Assembly: GCA_965216605.1 (NCBI GenBank) | Contig: CBDCGG010000002.1 | Coordinates: forward strand, 310,001-374,000 | Direction: 5' to 3' | Length of the DNA stretch: 64,000 nt | Source: JABAAW01 sp965216605 | Lineage (GTDB): Bacteria > Pseudomonadota > Alphaproteobacteria > JABAAW01 | Shown here: positions 27,561-35,658 of the stretch, in pieces | Layout of the letters: each line of letters starts with the position of its first letter | Position numbering within the stretch: position 1 is the first letter of the stretch | Position numbers and translations under genes: made by a program | The notes under the pieces: model-generated | What the model was told of the DNA's origin: nothing | Database searches by the model: none | What the model saw: only the letters and a program-made list of their open reading frames with translations

Positions 27561-29096
27561 ATGATCTCGCGAACAACCGCGCGAACAACCGCGCGAACGA
27601 CTTTGCCGCAACAGAGTGCCGCCAAAGTCCTGATCGTCGGCAGACCCAACACGGGCAAGTCGACGCTGTTCAATCGTCTTTTGCAAAAGAAAATCTCACC
27701 CGTGACAAGCCGTGCCGGCATGACGCAGGACTGGGTCGAAGAGGTACTTGTTATCGACGACCTCGCCCTGACGCTGATCGATAGCGCCGGCGCAGAGCTC
27801 GAGCACGAGGGAGACCTTGCGTGGCACAAAACACGCGCGCTGATCGAAGAAGTAGCACTCGTTCTCTTCGTGCTCGACGCGCAAACCGAACTCACCGCCG
27901 TCGAGCGCGACTTGGCACGCTGCCTGCGCGGCAAAAAAGTTTTGATCGTCGCCAACAAAGGCGAAGGCTTGAGGATGCTGCCTGAACCCTGCACGCAACT
28001 CGGCTTCGAGGCACCCCTACTGCTCTCGGCGTTGCACGGACAAGGCATAGGCGAGTTGCAAGAAAAAATTCAACAAGCCCTGAAAGAAACCCTCGAAGAA
28101 ACGACACAGTCCCCCCTCTCCGAAAACTTTGAGAAAGAAAAAACAGGAGAGGAAACAGGAGAAGAAACAGGAGAAGAGTCACCTCTTTTTTCACTGGCTC
28201 TTTTGGGACGCCCGAACAGCGGCAAGTCGACGCTCGCCAATCGCCTTTTGGGTAGCGAACGCTTGATCGTCGCCGGCACGCCCGGCACGACTCGCAACGC
28301 GGTGCGCATACGCTGGCAACAAGGCGAGGGTTACGCCACCCTCGTCGACACGGCGGGGTTGCGCAAACAGGGCAGCGTGCGGCGTAGCGCCCATCCGATC
28401 GAGCAGGCATCGACACGCGATTCCTTGCGCGCCTTGCGCCAAGCCTCGGTGGTAGCACTCGTGGTCGAGGCGACAAGACCCTTCGAAAAACAAGAACGCC
28501 TGCTCGCCGCGCGCGCGCTCAAGGCGGGCAAGCCCCTCATGCTGGTTGCAAACAAGTGGGACATGCTCTCAAGCGAAGAGCGCAAGATATTCTCGCGCGA
28601 TCTGGAGGGTATGTTGCGAAGACTTTTTCCCGATGTGCAAGGCTTGCCCTTGATCATGGTGTCTGCGCTCTACGACAAGGATGTCTCGATCGTCTTTACA
28701 ACGGCACAAACGCTGCACGATCTCTCCACGCGACGCATTCCGACCTCGCAAATCAACACATGGCTGGCAGAGGCGAAAACCGAACATCCTCCGCCACAGC
28801 AGCGCGGGCGCACGAACGCCTTGCGCTACGCGACGCAAACGGATGCCGCTCCGCCGCGTATTCTCATTCACGCCAACGCGATGTTGCCGAAGGTCTACCT
28901 GCGCTACCTCACCTCGTCGTTGCGACGCAAATTCGACTGGCGCGGCGTGCCGATCGTCGTGGAAGTGCAACCCCGCGAACAGCGCAACCCCTCGACGAGA
29001 TCATCTCCTAGAAGCTCATCTCCTAAAGATTCGTCTTCTAGAGGCGCGTCTTCTAAAAGATCATCTCCCAGAGATTCATCTCCTAGAGGTTCCTAG
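27561..29096 (+). CDS. der: Ribosome-associated GTPase Der (EngA)
   Basis: Der has two tandem GTPase domains and a KH-like domain and helps assemble the 50S subunit. In the 511-residue product the first domain has GRPNTGKSTLFN, LIDSAG as G3 and ANKGEG as G4; the second has GRPNSGKSTLAN, DTAGLRKQG and ANKWD. The KH region ends near RGVPIVVEVQPRE. Three repeat tracts are present: RTTARTTARTT near the start, EETGEETGEETGEES between the GTPase domains and a serine/arginine-rich tail of about 30 residues. The first domain thus differs from DTAG/NKxD; G4 variants of this kind also occur in other alphaproteobacterial Der proteins as far as I recall. ATG 27561 is chosen over upstream in-frame codons inside bamB. 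Confidence 0.95.
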   Translation: MISRTTARTTARTTLPQQSAAKVLIVGRPNTGKSTLFNRLLQKKISPVTSRAGMTQDWVEEVLVIDDLALTLIDSAGAELEHEGDLAWHKTRALIEEVALVLFVLDAQTELTAVERDLARCLRGKKVLIVANKGEGLRMLPEPCTQLGFEAPLLLSALHGQGIGELQEKIQQALKETLEETTQSPLSENFEKEKTGEETGEETGEESPLFSLALLGRPNSGKSTLANRLLGSERLIVAGTPGTTRNAVRIRWQQGEGYATLVDTAGLRKQGSVRRSAHPIEQASTRDSLRALRQASVVALVVEATRPFEKQERLLAARALKAGKPLMLVANKWDMLSSEERKIFSRDLEGMLRRLFPDVQGLPLIMVSALYDKDVSIVFTTAQTLHDLSTRRIPTSQINTWLAEAKTEHPPPQQRGRTNALRYATQTDAAPPRILIHANAMLPKVYLRYLTSSLRRKFDWRGVPIVVEVQPREQRNPSTRSSPRSSSPKDSSSRGASSKRSSPRDSSPRGS

Positions 29097-29116
29097 ATCC
29101 CCTAGAAGTTCGCCTC

Positions 29117-30022
29117 CTAGAGGTTCAAAGGGAGGTGCGCAAAGTCGACATCGAAGTCGGACAAACGACGGCGCATAATCTCAAACGCCTGCTCGGACTC
29201 GTCGCACAACAGAAAACGCCTGCCGTGCTTCGCCGCCGCTTCGCCCAAAGTGCCGCTGCCAGCGAAACAATCCAATACCCAGTCGTCGGCAGAAGAATGC
29301 ACGCGCACGATACGCTCTGCCAGCACAAGGGGTTTCTGCGTCGGATAACCCGTCTTCTCGCGCCCCTGCGTCGGCACGATCGTCTGCCACCAGACATCGG
29401 TCGGCGTCTTGCCGCGCAACGCCTTTTCCTCTCCCACAAGCCCAGGCGCAAGGTAGGGAATGCGGTCGATCGCATCGTAGTGAAAACAGTAACGACGAGG
29501 ATCTTTACTGTACCAAAAAATGCTGTCGTGCTTGCGAGGCCAATGGCGTTTCGATCGCCCTCCGAAATCGTAGGTCCATACGATCTCGTTTTGGAAACAA
29601 TCGCGCCCGAAAAGGCGATCCAGCATCACCTTGGCATAGTGCGCCTCGTGGAAGTCTAAATGCAGAAAAAGCGAACCCTCCGCTTTGAGAACGCGCCACA
29701 CCTCCTGCATGACATTGCCAAGCCAGCCTATGTAATCGGCATGGCGATCGTCGTAAGCAAGGCGCGCCACCTCCTCGCGCGTATAGTGCCTTCTGCCGAA
29801 ACCCCGATAGACAGGCGCACCTACCCGTAGCCCCGTTGCCTCGCGTTGGTTTGCCTCGTTTTGGTCTTTGTCGACACGGCGGCAGCGCAATTGTCTGCGT
29901 TCCTGCCGCTTGCCCGTGTTGAAGGGAGGATCGACATAGACGAGCGATACGGAGTTGCTCGGTAAGGAGCGCAACAATGCCTCCCCATCACCCCGAAAGA
30001 CTGTGCTTTTGTTCGGCAGCAA
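29117..30022 (-). CDS. Solitary DNA methyltransferase, beta-class N4/N6
   Basis: A 301-residue DNA methyltransferase with the catalytic motif DPPFNTG at about residue 31 placed before the AdoMet-binding FAGSGTLGEAA near residue 254, the order of the beta class that includes CcrM. Motif IV of the DPPF form fits N4-cytosine or N6-adenine methylation. It has no adjacent restriction endonuclease, so it is likely an orphan enzyme. It is shorter than CcrM and lacks an evident C-terminal DNA-recognition domain, so the cell-cycle role and target site cannot be assigned. It lies convergent to der and just downstream of tauC. Confidence 0.85.
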   Translation of the reverse strand: MLPNKSTVFRGDGEALLRSLPSNSVSLVYVDPPFNTGKRQERRQLRCRRVDKDQNEANQREATGLRVGAPVYRGFGRRHYTREEVARLAYDDRHADYIGWLGNVMQEVWRVLKAEGSLFLHLDFHEAHYAKVMLDRLFGRDCFQNEIVWTYDFGGRSKRHWPRKHDSIFWYSKDPRRYCFHYDAIDRIPYLAPGLVGEEKALRGKTPTDVWWQTIVPTQGREKTGYPTQKPLVLAERIVRVHSSADDWVLDCFAGSGTLGEAAAKHGRRFLLCDESEQAFEIMRRRLSDFDVDFAHLPLNL

Positions 30023-30064
30023 CGAACGCGGGATCGCTCCGTTACGCTGTCGGCGCGAAAGACC

Positions 30065-31066
30065 TCAAGATGCCTTGCCCTTCCAAGGAACGAAGGTGCG
30101 CTCGAACCAGCGCATGATGAGATCAAAGCTGTATGCGATAAGCCCGATGACGATAATACCCAAGAAGACGATGTCGGTAGCAAGGTAGCGCGCCGCGTTC
30201 AAGACCATCACGCCGATTCCCGCCTTCGCCGCCACCATCTCGGCTGCGACCAGCGTTGTCCAGCCGAAGGCGATGGCAACGCGCATGCCGGTCAAGATTT
30301 CAGGCAGCGCGCCCTTTAAGACGACATGCCACACGACTTGCGTCGAACTCGCGCCCATCGAATAGGCGGCGTGGATCTGCTCGATAGAGACCGAGCGCAC
30401 TCCCGCGCGCGCGTTCAGCGCCAAGGGAGCGAAGCAGGCGAGAAAGATGAGGATCACCTTTGACACATCTCCGATTCCAAACCATATAATGGTGAGCGGT
30501 AGATAGGCGAGCGGTGGGATCGGACGATAGAATTCAATCGGGGGGTCGAACACGCCGCGCGGAATTCTGCTCATCCCCATCGAAATGCCGACAGGAACGC
30601 CGAGGATGACCGCCAGCACGAATGCTGTAAACACCCGTTTCAGGCTAGCAAGCGTGTGTTGCCACAAGGTCGCATCGTTGAAACCAACGCATTCGGACGG
30701 CGTTGCAACAGCCCAGCCCAAAAAGTTTTGCAGCTCCTGCCAATAGGTCGGCGCGCAAGAGATCAAAAGAAACTTCTGCCACACGATGTAGGGGGAAGGC
30801 AAGAACAGCGACGGCACCAGCAGCCCTTCCTCGTAGCCTAGCTTCGCGAGATACTCCCAGGGTTGCGTGGAGATCCACCACAAGATCAAAATAGCACTCA
30901 CCGTCACGACGCTGATGAGCCCGCTCTTGCCGCGCCCTGGTGCGCCGTAGGAATCGATCGCAGCCGCTTTCTTGTTCCCGCCTCTGATTTGCTTTCCGAG
31001 GAACGCAAACCACCAAATCTGCAAGTCGCGCAGGAAATTCTTCGTCTGTTTTTTTCTTTTACTCAC
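30065..31066 (-). CDS. tauC: Taurine ABC transporter permease
   Basis: The 333-residue permease has about six membrane segments and the EAA loop around SMGASSTQVVWHVVLKGALP, which contacts the ATPase. Its similarity to nitrate/sulfonate/bicarbonate permeases and its place behind tauB and tauA support taurine import. The start is a GTG with AGGAGG upstream. The gene is longer than the enteric TauC at the N-terminus, where a cytoplasmic region precedes the first membrane segment. It is the last gene of the import set. Confidence 0.93.
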   Translation of the reverse strand: MSKRKKQTKNFLRDLQIWWFAFLGKQIRGGNKKAAAIDSYGAPGRGKSGLISVVTVSAILILWWISTQPWEYLAKLGYEEGLLVPSLFLPSPYIVWQKFLLISCAPTYWQELQNFLGWAVATPSECVGFNDATLWQHTLASLKRVFTAFVLAVILGVPVGISMGMSRIPRGVFDPPIEFYRPIPPLAYLPLTIIWFGIGDVSKVILIFLACFAPLALNARAGVRSVSIEQIHAAYSMGASSTQVVWHVVLKGALPEILTGMRVAIAFGWTTLVAAEMVAAKAGIGVMVLNAARYLATDIVFLGIIVIGLIAYSFDLIMRWFERTFVPWKGKAS

Positions 31067-31078
31067 GATAGTCCTCCT

Positions 31079-31963
31079 CTAGAGCTCAGGCTCTTCTTCG
31101 CCGTGGATAATCGAGAGTACTGTCTCTCGCATTTTAATAAATGCGGCGCCAGATTTAATCTTGCGCGCGTCTCCTTTTTCCAGAAACTCTTTCCAAAAAG
31201 TCAGCTCGTACTCGTGGGTGATGCGCCCAGGGCGCGGCGACATGACGATCAGGCGCGTTGCCATAAACAACGCCTCCTCGACGCTGTGGGTGATAAAGAA
31301 GACCGCCTTGTGCGTCTTGTGCCACACATCCAAAATCAGCTCTTGCATCGTCTCGCGCGTGAAAGCATCGAGTGCGCCCAGCGGCTCGTCCATCAGGAGG
31401 ATGTCAGGGTTAGAGGTCAGCGCACGCGCCAAACCGACGCGCTGTTGCATGCCGCCCGAAAGCTGAAAGACGGGATGACTTTCGAAGTCCTTCAGCCCGA
31501 CAAGATCCAAGTTTTCTCTGGCAATCTTCAAACGCTTCCGCTCCCCCATGCCTTGCAGTTTGAGTCCGAACGCCGTGTTTTGCAGGACATTCAGCCACGG
31601 CAACAAGGCGTGCTTTTGAAACACAACGCCGCGATCCTTGCCAGGTCCCCATACATCTTCGAAAACAACGCCGCGAGCGCTGCTGGGTCCATCGATCTCC
31701 TTGCCCTTGATACGAATCCGCCCCGATGTAGGTTTGATAAACCCTGCCATAACATTCAGCAGAGTCGTCTTGCCGCAACCCGACGCGCCGAGCGCGACGA
31801 TAAACTCACGATCGCGCATTGCCAAGTTAACATTCTTCAGCGCGGTAACATCGCCAGAACCAAGGTTACCCGGGAAAACAACGCCGATCTTTTCAAGGTT
31901 CAAGACTGTTGCCGAAGCATCCTTCGCCGCACGAACCCCTTTCGCTTTTGTTTTAAGAGACAT
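31079..31963 (-). CDS. tauB: Taurine ABC transporter ATP-binding protein
   Basis: The ATPase of the importer, 294 residues. Walker A GASGCGKTTLLN is at about 59-70, the signature LSGGMQQRVGLARAL, Walker B ILLMDEPLGALDA and the switch His in FITHSVEEA follow in order. The family includes TauB/SsuB/NrtD; taurine is assigned from the tpa and xsc neighbours. It lies 12 bp ahead of tauC, with GGGAGAAG before the ATG. Confidence 0.94.
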   Translation of the reverse strand: MSLKTKAKGVRAAKDASATVLNLEKIGVVFPGNLGSGDVTALKNVNLAMRDREFIVALGASGCGKTTLLNVMAGFIKPTSGRIRIKGKEIDGPSSARGVVFEDVWGPGKDRGVVFQKHALLPWLNVLQNTAFGLKLQGMGERKRLKIARENLDLVGLKDFESHPVFQLSGGMQQRVGLARALTSNPDILLMDEPLGALDAFTRETMQELILDVWHKTHKAVFFITHSVEEALFMATRLIVMSPRPGRITHEYELTFWKEFLEKGDARKIKSGAAFIKMRETVLSIIHGEEEPEL

Positions 31964-32061
31964 GATCTTCTCCCTTTCTCCCTAAGTTCACTTCTTTGGC
32001 TCCTTGCTTTCCACAATACCCAAAAACTTTTGGGCTACCCCCTTTGTTTCTCGCCCCCAAT

Positions 32062-32141
32062 CCCCCTCTCGCTCCTCTTGCCCTCTCGCTCCTCTTCCTC
32101 TTGCCCTCTCGCTCCTCTCGCCCTCTCGCTCCTCTTGCCGC
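32062..32141. repeat. Low-complexity 17-nt tandem repeat between tauA and tauB
   Basis: Copies of CCCTCTCGCTCCTCTTG, some with a 7-nt shift, occupy the tauB-tauA gap. On the tauAB coding strand this reads as repeated CAAGAGGAGCGAGAGGG, purine-rich sequence that resembles ribosome-binding sites. The rest of the 286-bp gap (31964-32249) shows no gene. Confidence 0.8.
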
Positions 32142-32249
32142 CCCTTTTTTGCGTTCGTATCAAGACAGGGTATGTCCCCCACGCAAGTTTGTAACACAAA
32201 CAAGCGCGGGGGTCAATACCTTGTCAAATTAAGTCAAGACAAGTAGCTA

Positions 32250-33248
32250 TTAGCACTTGCCTGCTTTGACCATTTTGACGAACTTAGTTGTGACAGCTCC
32301 TTTGTAGCTGCCTTTGACCTTGTCGATTTTGCCAGCACCCTTGAGGAACTGAGCCGTCGACTTGAGCGCTTTCGCGACTCCTCCGCCGAGCCAAGCTTTG
32401 GATATCTGCTGGTCGATGGTGGGATAGTCGTAGAGCGCAAGCACGCCGCCGACTGTCGACTGCCTTGCACCCAAGGAGCGCGCGATTGCTTTCGCGTTCT
32501 TGGAGCCTGGTGCGTACATCGCGGGATTGTCGCGATAGTCTGCGTCGGCTTCCGAGACGAGCTTGACGAACTTACAAGTGAAGTCGGGATGCTCTTTCGT
32601 GAAGGCTTGGCGTGCGACCATGGCATCGAAGGTTGCCTTGGAGGGGTCCATTTTGCTCAGGTCGCCTGAAGTAATCAGGACATGCCCGTTACTCTTGAGC
32701 GTCGAGAGGATGGGATCCCATACGAATCCACCGTCGATGTCGCCTCTTTTCCATGCTGCCGCCATATCAGGGGGCGACATGTCCAAGACATTGACCGATT
32801 TCGGATCGATGCCTTTGGCGTCGAGCGCGAACATCATGTGGAAATGAGTCGTCGAGCCGAAAGGCACGGCGATCTTTTTCCCGACCAAGTCTTTGGCGGA
32901 CTTGATGCTCTTCTTGACCACCAGGGCTTCTGCGTCGTTGATGTTGTCATAGACATAGATCACATGCAGAGGGATGCCACGGCTGTAGCCTGCCGCAGTC
33001 GGCGACGATCCGTTCAGGGAAATGTCGACCGCCTTGGAGGCGAGCGCGCTGATCACATCAGCACCGGAGTTGAACTGGATAAGATTGACGCTTTTACCGC
33101 CCAATCCGTTTTTCTCGACATTTTTCATCTGCGCCTTCCACGGGCCGAAGACGAGTTGATACCCGAGATTGACATCGGCTGCGCTGGCGTTGAGCGCAAA
33201 ACTTGCGCCCAAGATGCCGACAGCAACCGTTTTTAAGACATGCTTCAT
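32250..33248 (-). CDS. tauA: Taurine-binding periplasmic protein
   Basis: TauA captures taurine in the periplasm for TauBC. The product of about 332 residues has a signal peptide (MKHVLKTVAVGILGASFALN, cleavage after NASA) and the two-lobe sulfonate/nitrate-binding fold, with VFGPWKAQMKNVEKNGL and VWDPILSTL segments typical of TauA. ATG 33248 is preferred because GGAGG lies 7 bp upstream; the GTG at 33251 is an alternative. It stands in the order tpa-tauA-tauB-tauC on the minus strand. Confidence 0.95.
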   Translation of the reverse strand: MKHVLKTVAVGILGASFALNASAADVNLGYQLVFGPWKAQMKNVEKNGLGGKSVNLIQFNSGADVISALASKAVDISLNGSSPTAAGYSRGIPLHVIYVYDNINDAEALVVKKSIKSAKDLVGKKIAVPFGSTTHFHMMFALDAKGIDPKSVNVLDMSPPDMAAAWKRGDIDGGFVWDPILSTLKSNGHVLITSGDLSKMDPSKATFDAMVARQAFTKEHPDFTCKFVKLVSEADADYRDNPAMYAPGSKNAKAIARSLGARQSTVGGVLALYDYPTIDQQISKAWLGGGVAKALKSTAQFLKGAGKIDKVKGSYKGAVTTKFVKMVKAGKC

Positions 33249-33459
33249 CACATGACCTCCAAAGAGTTAAGGAACAATGAGAACTCAAACGAAAAACAAC
33301 GAACGATCTCGTAATCTTTCTTTAGGTTCTCTTCTCAATAAGGCAACCACGTTCGAAGGGCTTTGCGAGGCAAACACCACGCGCCCTCCAAGCACTGCGC
33401 GATGCGCGCAGGGGCAAGAAACCTTTCTGATGCTTTTTTATGCGTTTTCTGCACCCGTG

Positions 33460-34788
33460 TCAAGCAACTTTATCGAGTGTTTTGCGAAAAATATCGATCA
33501 TCTCGTCTATCTGTGCTTTTTCGACGATAAACTGCGGTGAGAGGATGGCGTTATCGCCTGTAAACTTGACATGCATGCCGTTGAGAAACATGGCTTTTTG
33601 CAGTGCGGAGCCTTGCTCGCCGATTTTTTTGCCCTGCGTTTCTACCTCGATACCTGCCAGCAAGCCGTATCCGCGCAGGTCTTTGACCAACGGATGTCCT
33701 TGGAGCGACCACACGGCATCAAGGAAATAGGGAGTCAGCTCGGTGGCGCGTTGGAAGAGCCCTTCTTTCTCGTAGATTTCGAGGGTTGCCAGCCCGGCAG
33801 CGCAGGCGGCGGGATGCGCCGAGTAGGTGTAGCCGTGAGCGAATTCGATCGCGTTTGCGGGAGCGGCTTCGGTGATTGTTTTGTAGATATCTTTGCTGGC
33901 ACCGACTGCGCCCATGGGAATACAGCCGTTCGTGAGGGCTTTCGCCATGGTCATGATATCGGGAGTGACGCTGAAGGCGTTAGTGGCGAAGTCTTCCCCC
34001 AGCCTGCCGAAGCCTGTGATCACCTCGTCGAAGACGAGCAGGATGCCGTGTTCGTCGCAGATTGCGCGTATTTTTTCTAGATAGCCCTTAGGCGGCACAA
34101 GCACGCCTGTCGAGCCTGCGACGGGTTCGATGAAGACGGCGGCGATGGTGTTGCCTCCGTAGGTGGCGCAGAGGCGTTCGAGATCGAGCGCGAGGTCTGC
34201 TCCTTCCTGCGGCTGTCCGCGCTCGAAGGGGGCGTTGCCGTCGTGGGTGTGTCGGATTGTCGAGATGTTGGGCAGGGTGAGGCTGAAGGTTTCGCGGTTG
34301 CGCACCATGCCGGACAACGAGAGCCCTCCCATATTGACACCATGGTAGGCTCGTTCGCGCGAGACGAGGCGGTTTCGATGTCCTTCGCCTTTGGCGCGGT
34401 GGTATGCGAGGGCGATTTTTATGGCGGTATCGATCGATTCGGAGCCTGAGTTTGTAAAGAAGGCGTAGTCGATCGTCTCAGGCAGGAGGCGGGTGAGTTT
34501 TTCGGCGAGGGTGAAGCTGATCGGGTGACCCATTTGGAAGGAGGAGGTGTAGGAGTTTTCTTGCAGCTGGCGATGGACAGCATCGGCGATTTCTGGGCGA
34601 GCGTGTCCTGCCGGCGAGCAGAAAAGCCCAGAGCAGCCGTCGAGCAGTCTTCTGCCTTTGTGATCCCAGAGCTCTGCGCCTTTCGCTTTGGCGATGAGGC
34701 GAGGGTTTTGTTTGAAGTCGCGGTTGCCGGTAAACGGCATCCAGTGGGGTTCCAGGGAGTTGGCAGCGTGGGTTGTGGACTCTAGCAT
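33460..34788 (-). CDS. tpa: Taurine-pyruvate aminotransferase
   Basis: Tpa transfers the amino group of taurine to pyruvate, producing sulfoacetaldehyde and alanine. The 442-residue class-III aminotransferase has FTNSGSESIDTAIKIA, the PLP Asp in LLVFDEVITGFGRLG and the Schiff-base Lys283 in MTMAKALTNGCIPMGAV. Location next to tauABC and xsc fixes the substrate among the many class-III enzymes. AGGAG precedes the ATG. The following 211-bp gap to tauA contains no supported gene. Confidence 0.93.
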   Translation of the reverse strand: MLESTTHAANSLEPHWMPFTGNRDFKQNPRLIAKAKGAELWDHKGRRLLDGCSGLFCSPAGHARPEIADAVHRQLQENSYTSSFQMGHPISFTLAEKLTRLLPETIDYAFFTNSGSESIDTAIKIALAYHRAKGEGHRNRLVSRERAYHGVNMGGLSLSGMVRNRETFSLTLPNISTIRHTHDGNAPFERGQPQEGADLALDLERLCATYGGNTIAAVFIEPVAGSTGVLVPPKGYLEKIRAICDEHGILLVFDEVITGFGRLGEDFATNAFSVTPDIMTMAKALTNGCIPMGAVGASKDIYKTITEAAPANAIEFAHGYTYSAHPAACAAGLATLEIYEKEGLFQRATELTPYFLDAVWSLQGHPLVKDLRGYGLLAGIEVETQGKKIGEQGSALQKAMFLNGMHVKFTGDNAILSPQFIVEKAQIDEMIDIFRKTLDKVA

Positions 34789-35002
34789 GGGTTTATCTCC
34801 TAAGGATGTTTGTTGTTGCGGACGGAGGGGATTGTAGCACAGAAAATGGCGAGGAAGAAAAAAGAGCGGAGAGAGGGGAGTCTATATCATGAGCATGTTT
34901 GTTTGTTGCTAGCGACAAGAAGAATTTCGCCTTTTCTCTTGCTTTTCGGGTGGGCGTTGCTTACATTGCAAAGGATACGCAATACTTTAAGAGAAAAAAA
35001 TC

Positions 35003-35428
35003 ATGGCGATGACAAAAGAGGCTCTGACTGACTTACCTGTTTTTGACACGCGTAAATATGTTCGGACATTGACGCGCGAAGGCAGTTTCAACGAAAAGCA
35101 GGCAAACACAAATGCCGATGGCTTGCAAGAGGCTCTGCGGGGAGTTTCGACGAAGGCTGAGACTCAGGCGGTGAAGATAGAGCTGAAGGCGGAGATTCGT
35201 GAGGTGAAAGCTGACATTCGAAGGTTGGAAGAGAAGATGGATGTACGGTTTCAGGCTGTGGATGTACGGTTTCAGGCGATGCAGGAGCAGTTTCAGGCGA
35301 TGCAGGAGCAGATGAAGGGTTTGCGGCAGTTGATGGTGATAGGATTTTCTGTCATGGCGACAATGATGGCAACATTAATGGCGATAGTGGCTGTGTCGGC
35401 GACTTTGTTATTAGGGGCTACTCCCTAA
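35003..35428 (+). CDS. DUF1640-like coiled-coil membrane protein
   Basis: A 141-residue protein with an N-terminal VFDTRKYVRTLTREGSFNEK segment, a long coiled coil (about residues 45-105) and one C-terminal membrane helix (MVIGFSVMATMMATLMAIVA). This resembles the DUF1640/CCDC90 group, whose bacterial role is unknown. Tandem units VRFQAV and QEQFQAM are visible in the coil. The start may also be ATG 35009; the ribosome-binding site is poor. It sits between divergent tpa and xsc but nothing ties it to taurine metabolism. Confidence 0.72.
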   Translation: MAMTKEALTDLPVFDTRKYVRTLTREGSFNEKQANTNADGLQEALRGVSTKAETQAVKIELKAEIREVKADIRRLEEKMDVRFQAVDVRFQAMQEQFQAMQEQMKGLRQLMVIGFSVMATMMATLMAIVAVSATLLLGATP

Positions 35429-35440
35429 GGGGATTTTCCT

Positions 35441-35545
35441 CCAAACCCTCCTGGCGCAAGGGAATTTATCCCCCACGCGTGTCTGCCTTTGCGATGCGCG
35501 CCTCTTAAAAAGCGCAGGCGAGCAAAGGCAGACACACACAAAAGC
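35441..35545. repeat. Dispersed repeat copy B (hairpin element)
   Basis: Contains GGGAATTTATCCCCC, then the most regular hairpin copy: arms GTCTGCCTTTGC and GCAAAGGCAGAC (12 bp, perfect), inner GCGC pair around CCTCTTAAAAA, then ACACACAAAAGC. Lies between the DUF1640-like gene and xsc. The rest of the 230-bp gap, to 35658, shows nothing except the xsc ribosome-binding site. Confidence 0.85.
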
Positions 35546-35658
35546 GCGAACGCAACAGACCACCCCTGCCCACGCGAAAAATCCCTTGCTTAACAACCCC
35601 CCATAACGCACTCTAGCCACAGACTATTTCATCCATTCACAACAAAAGGGAGGCACCC

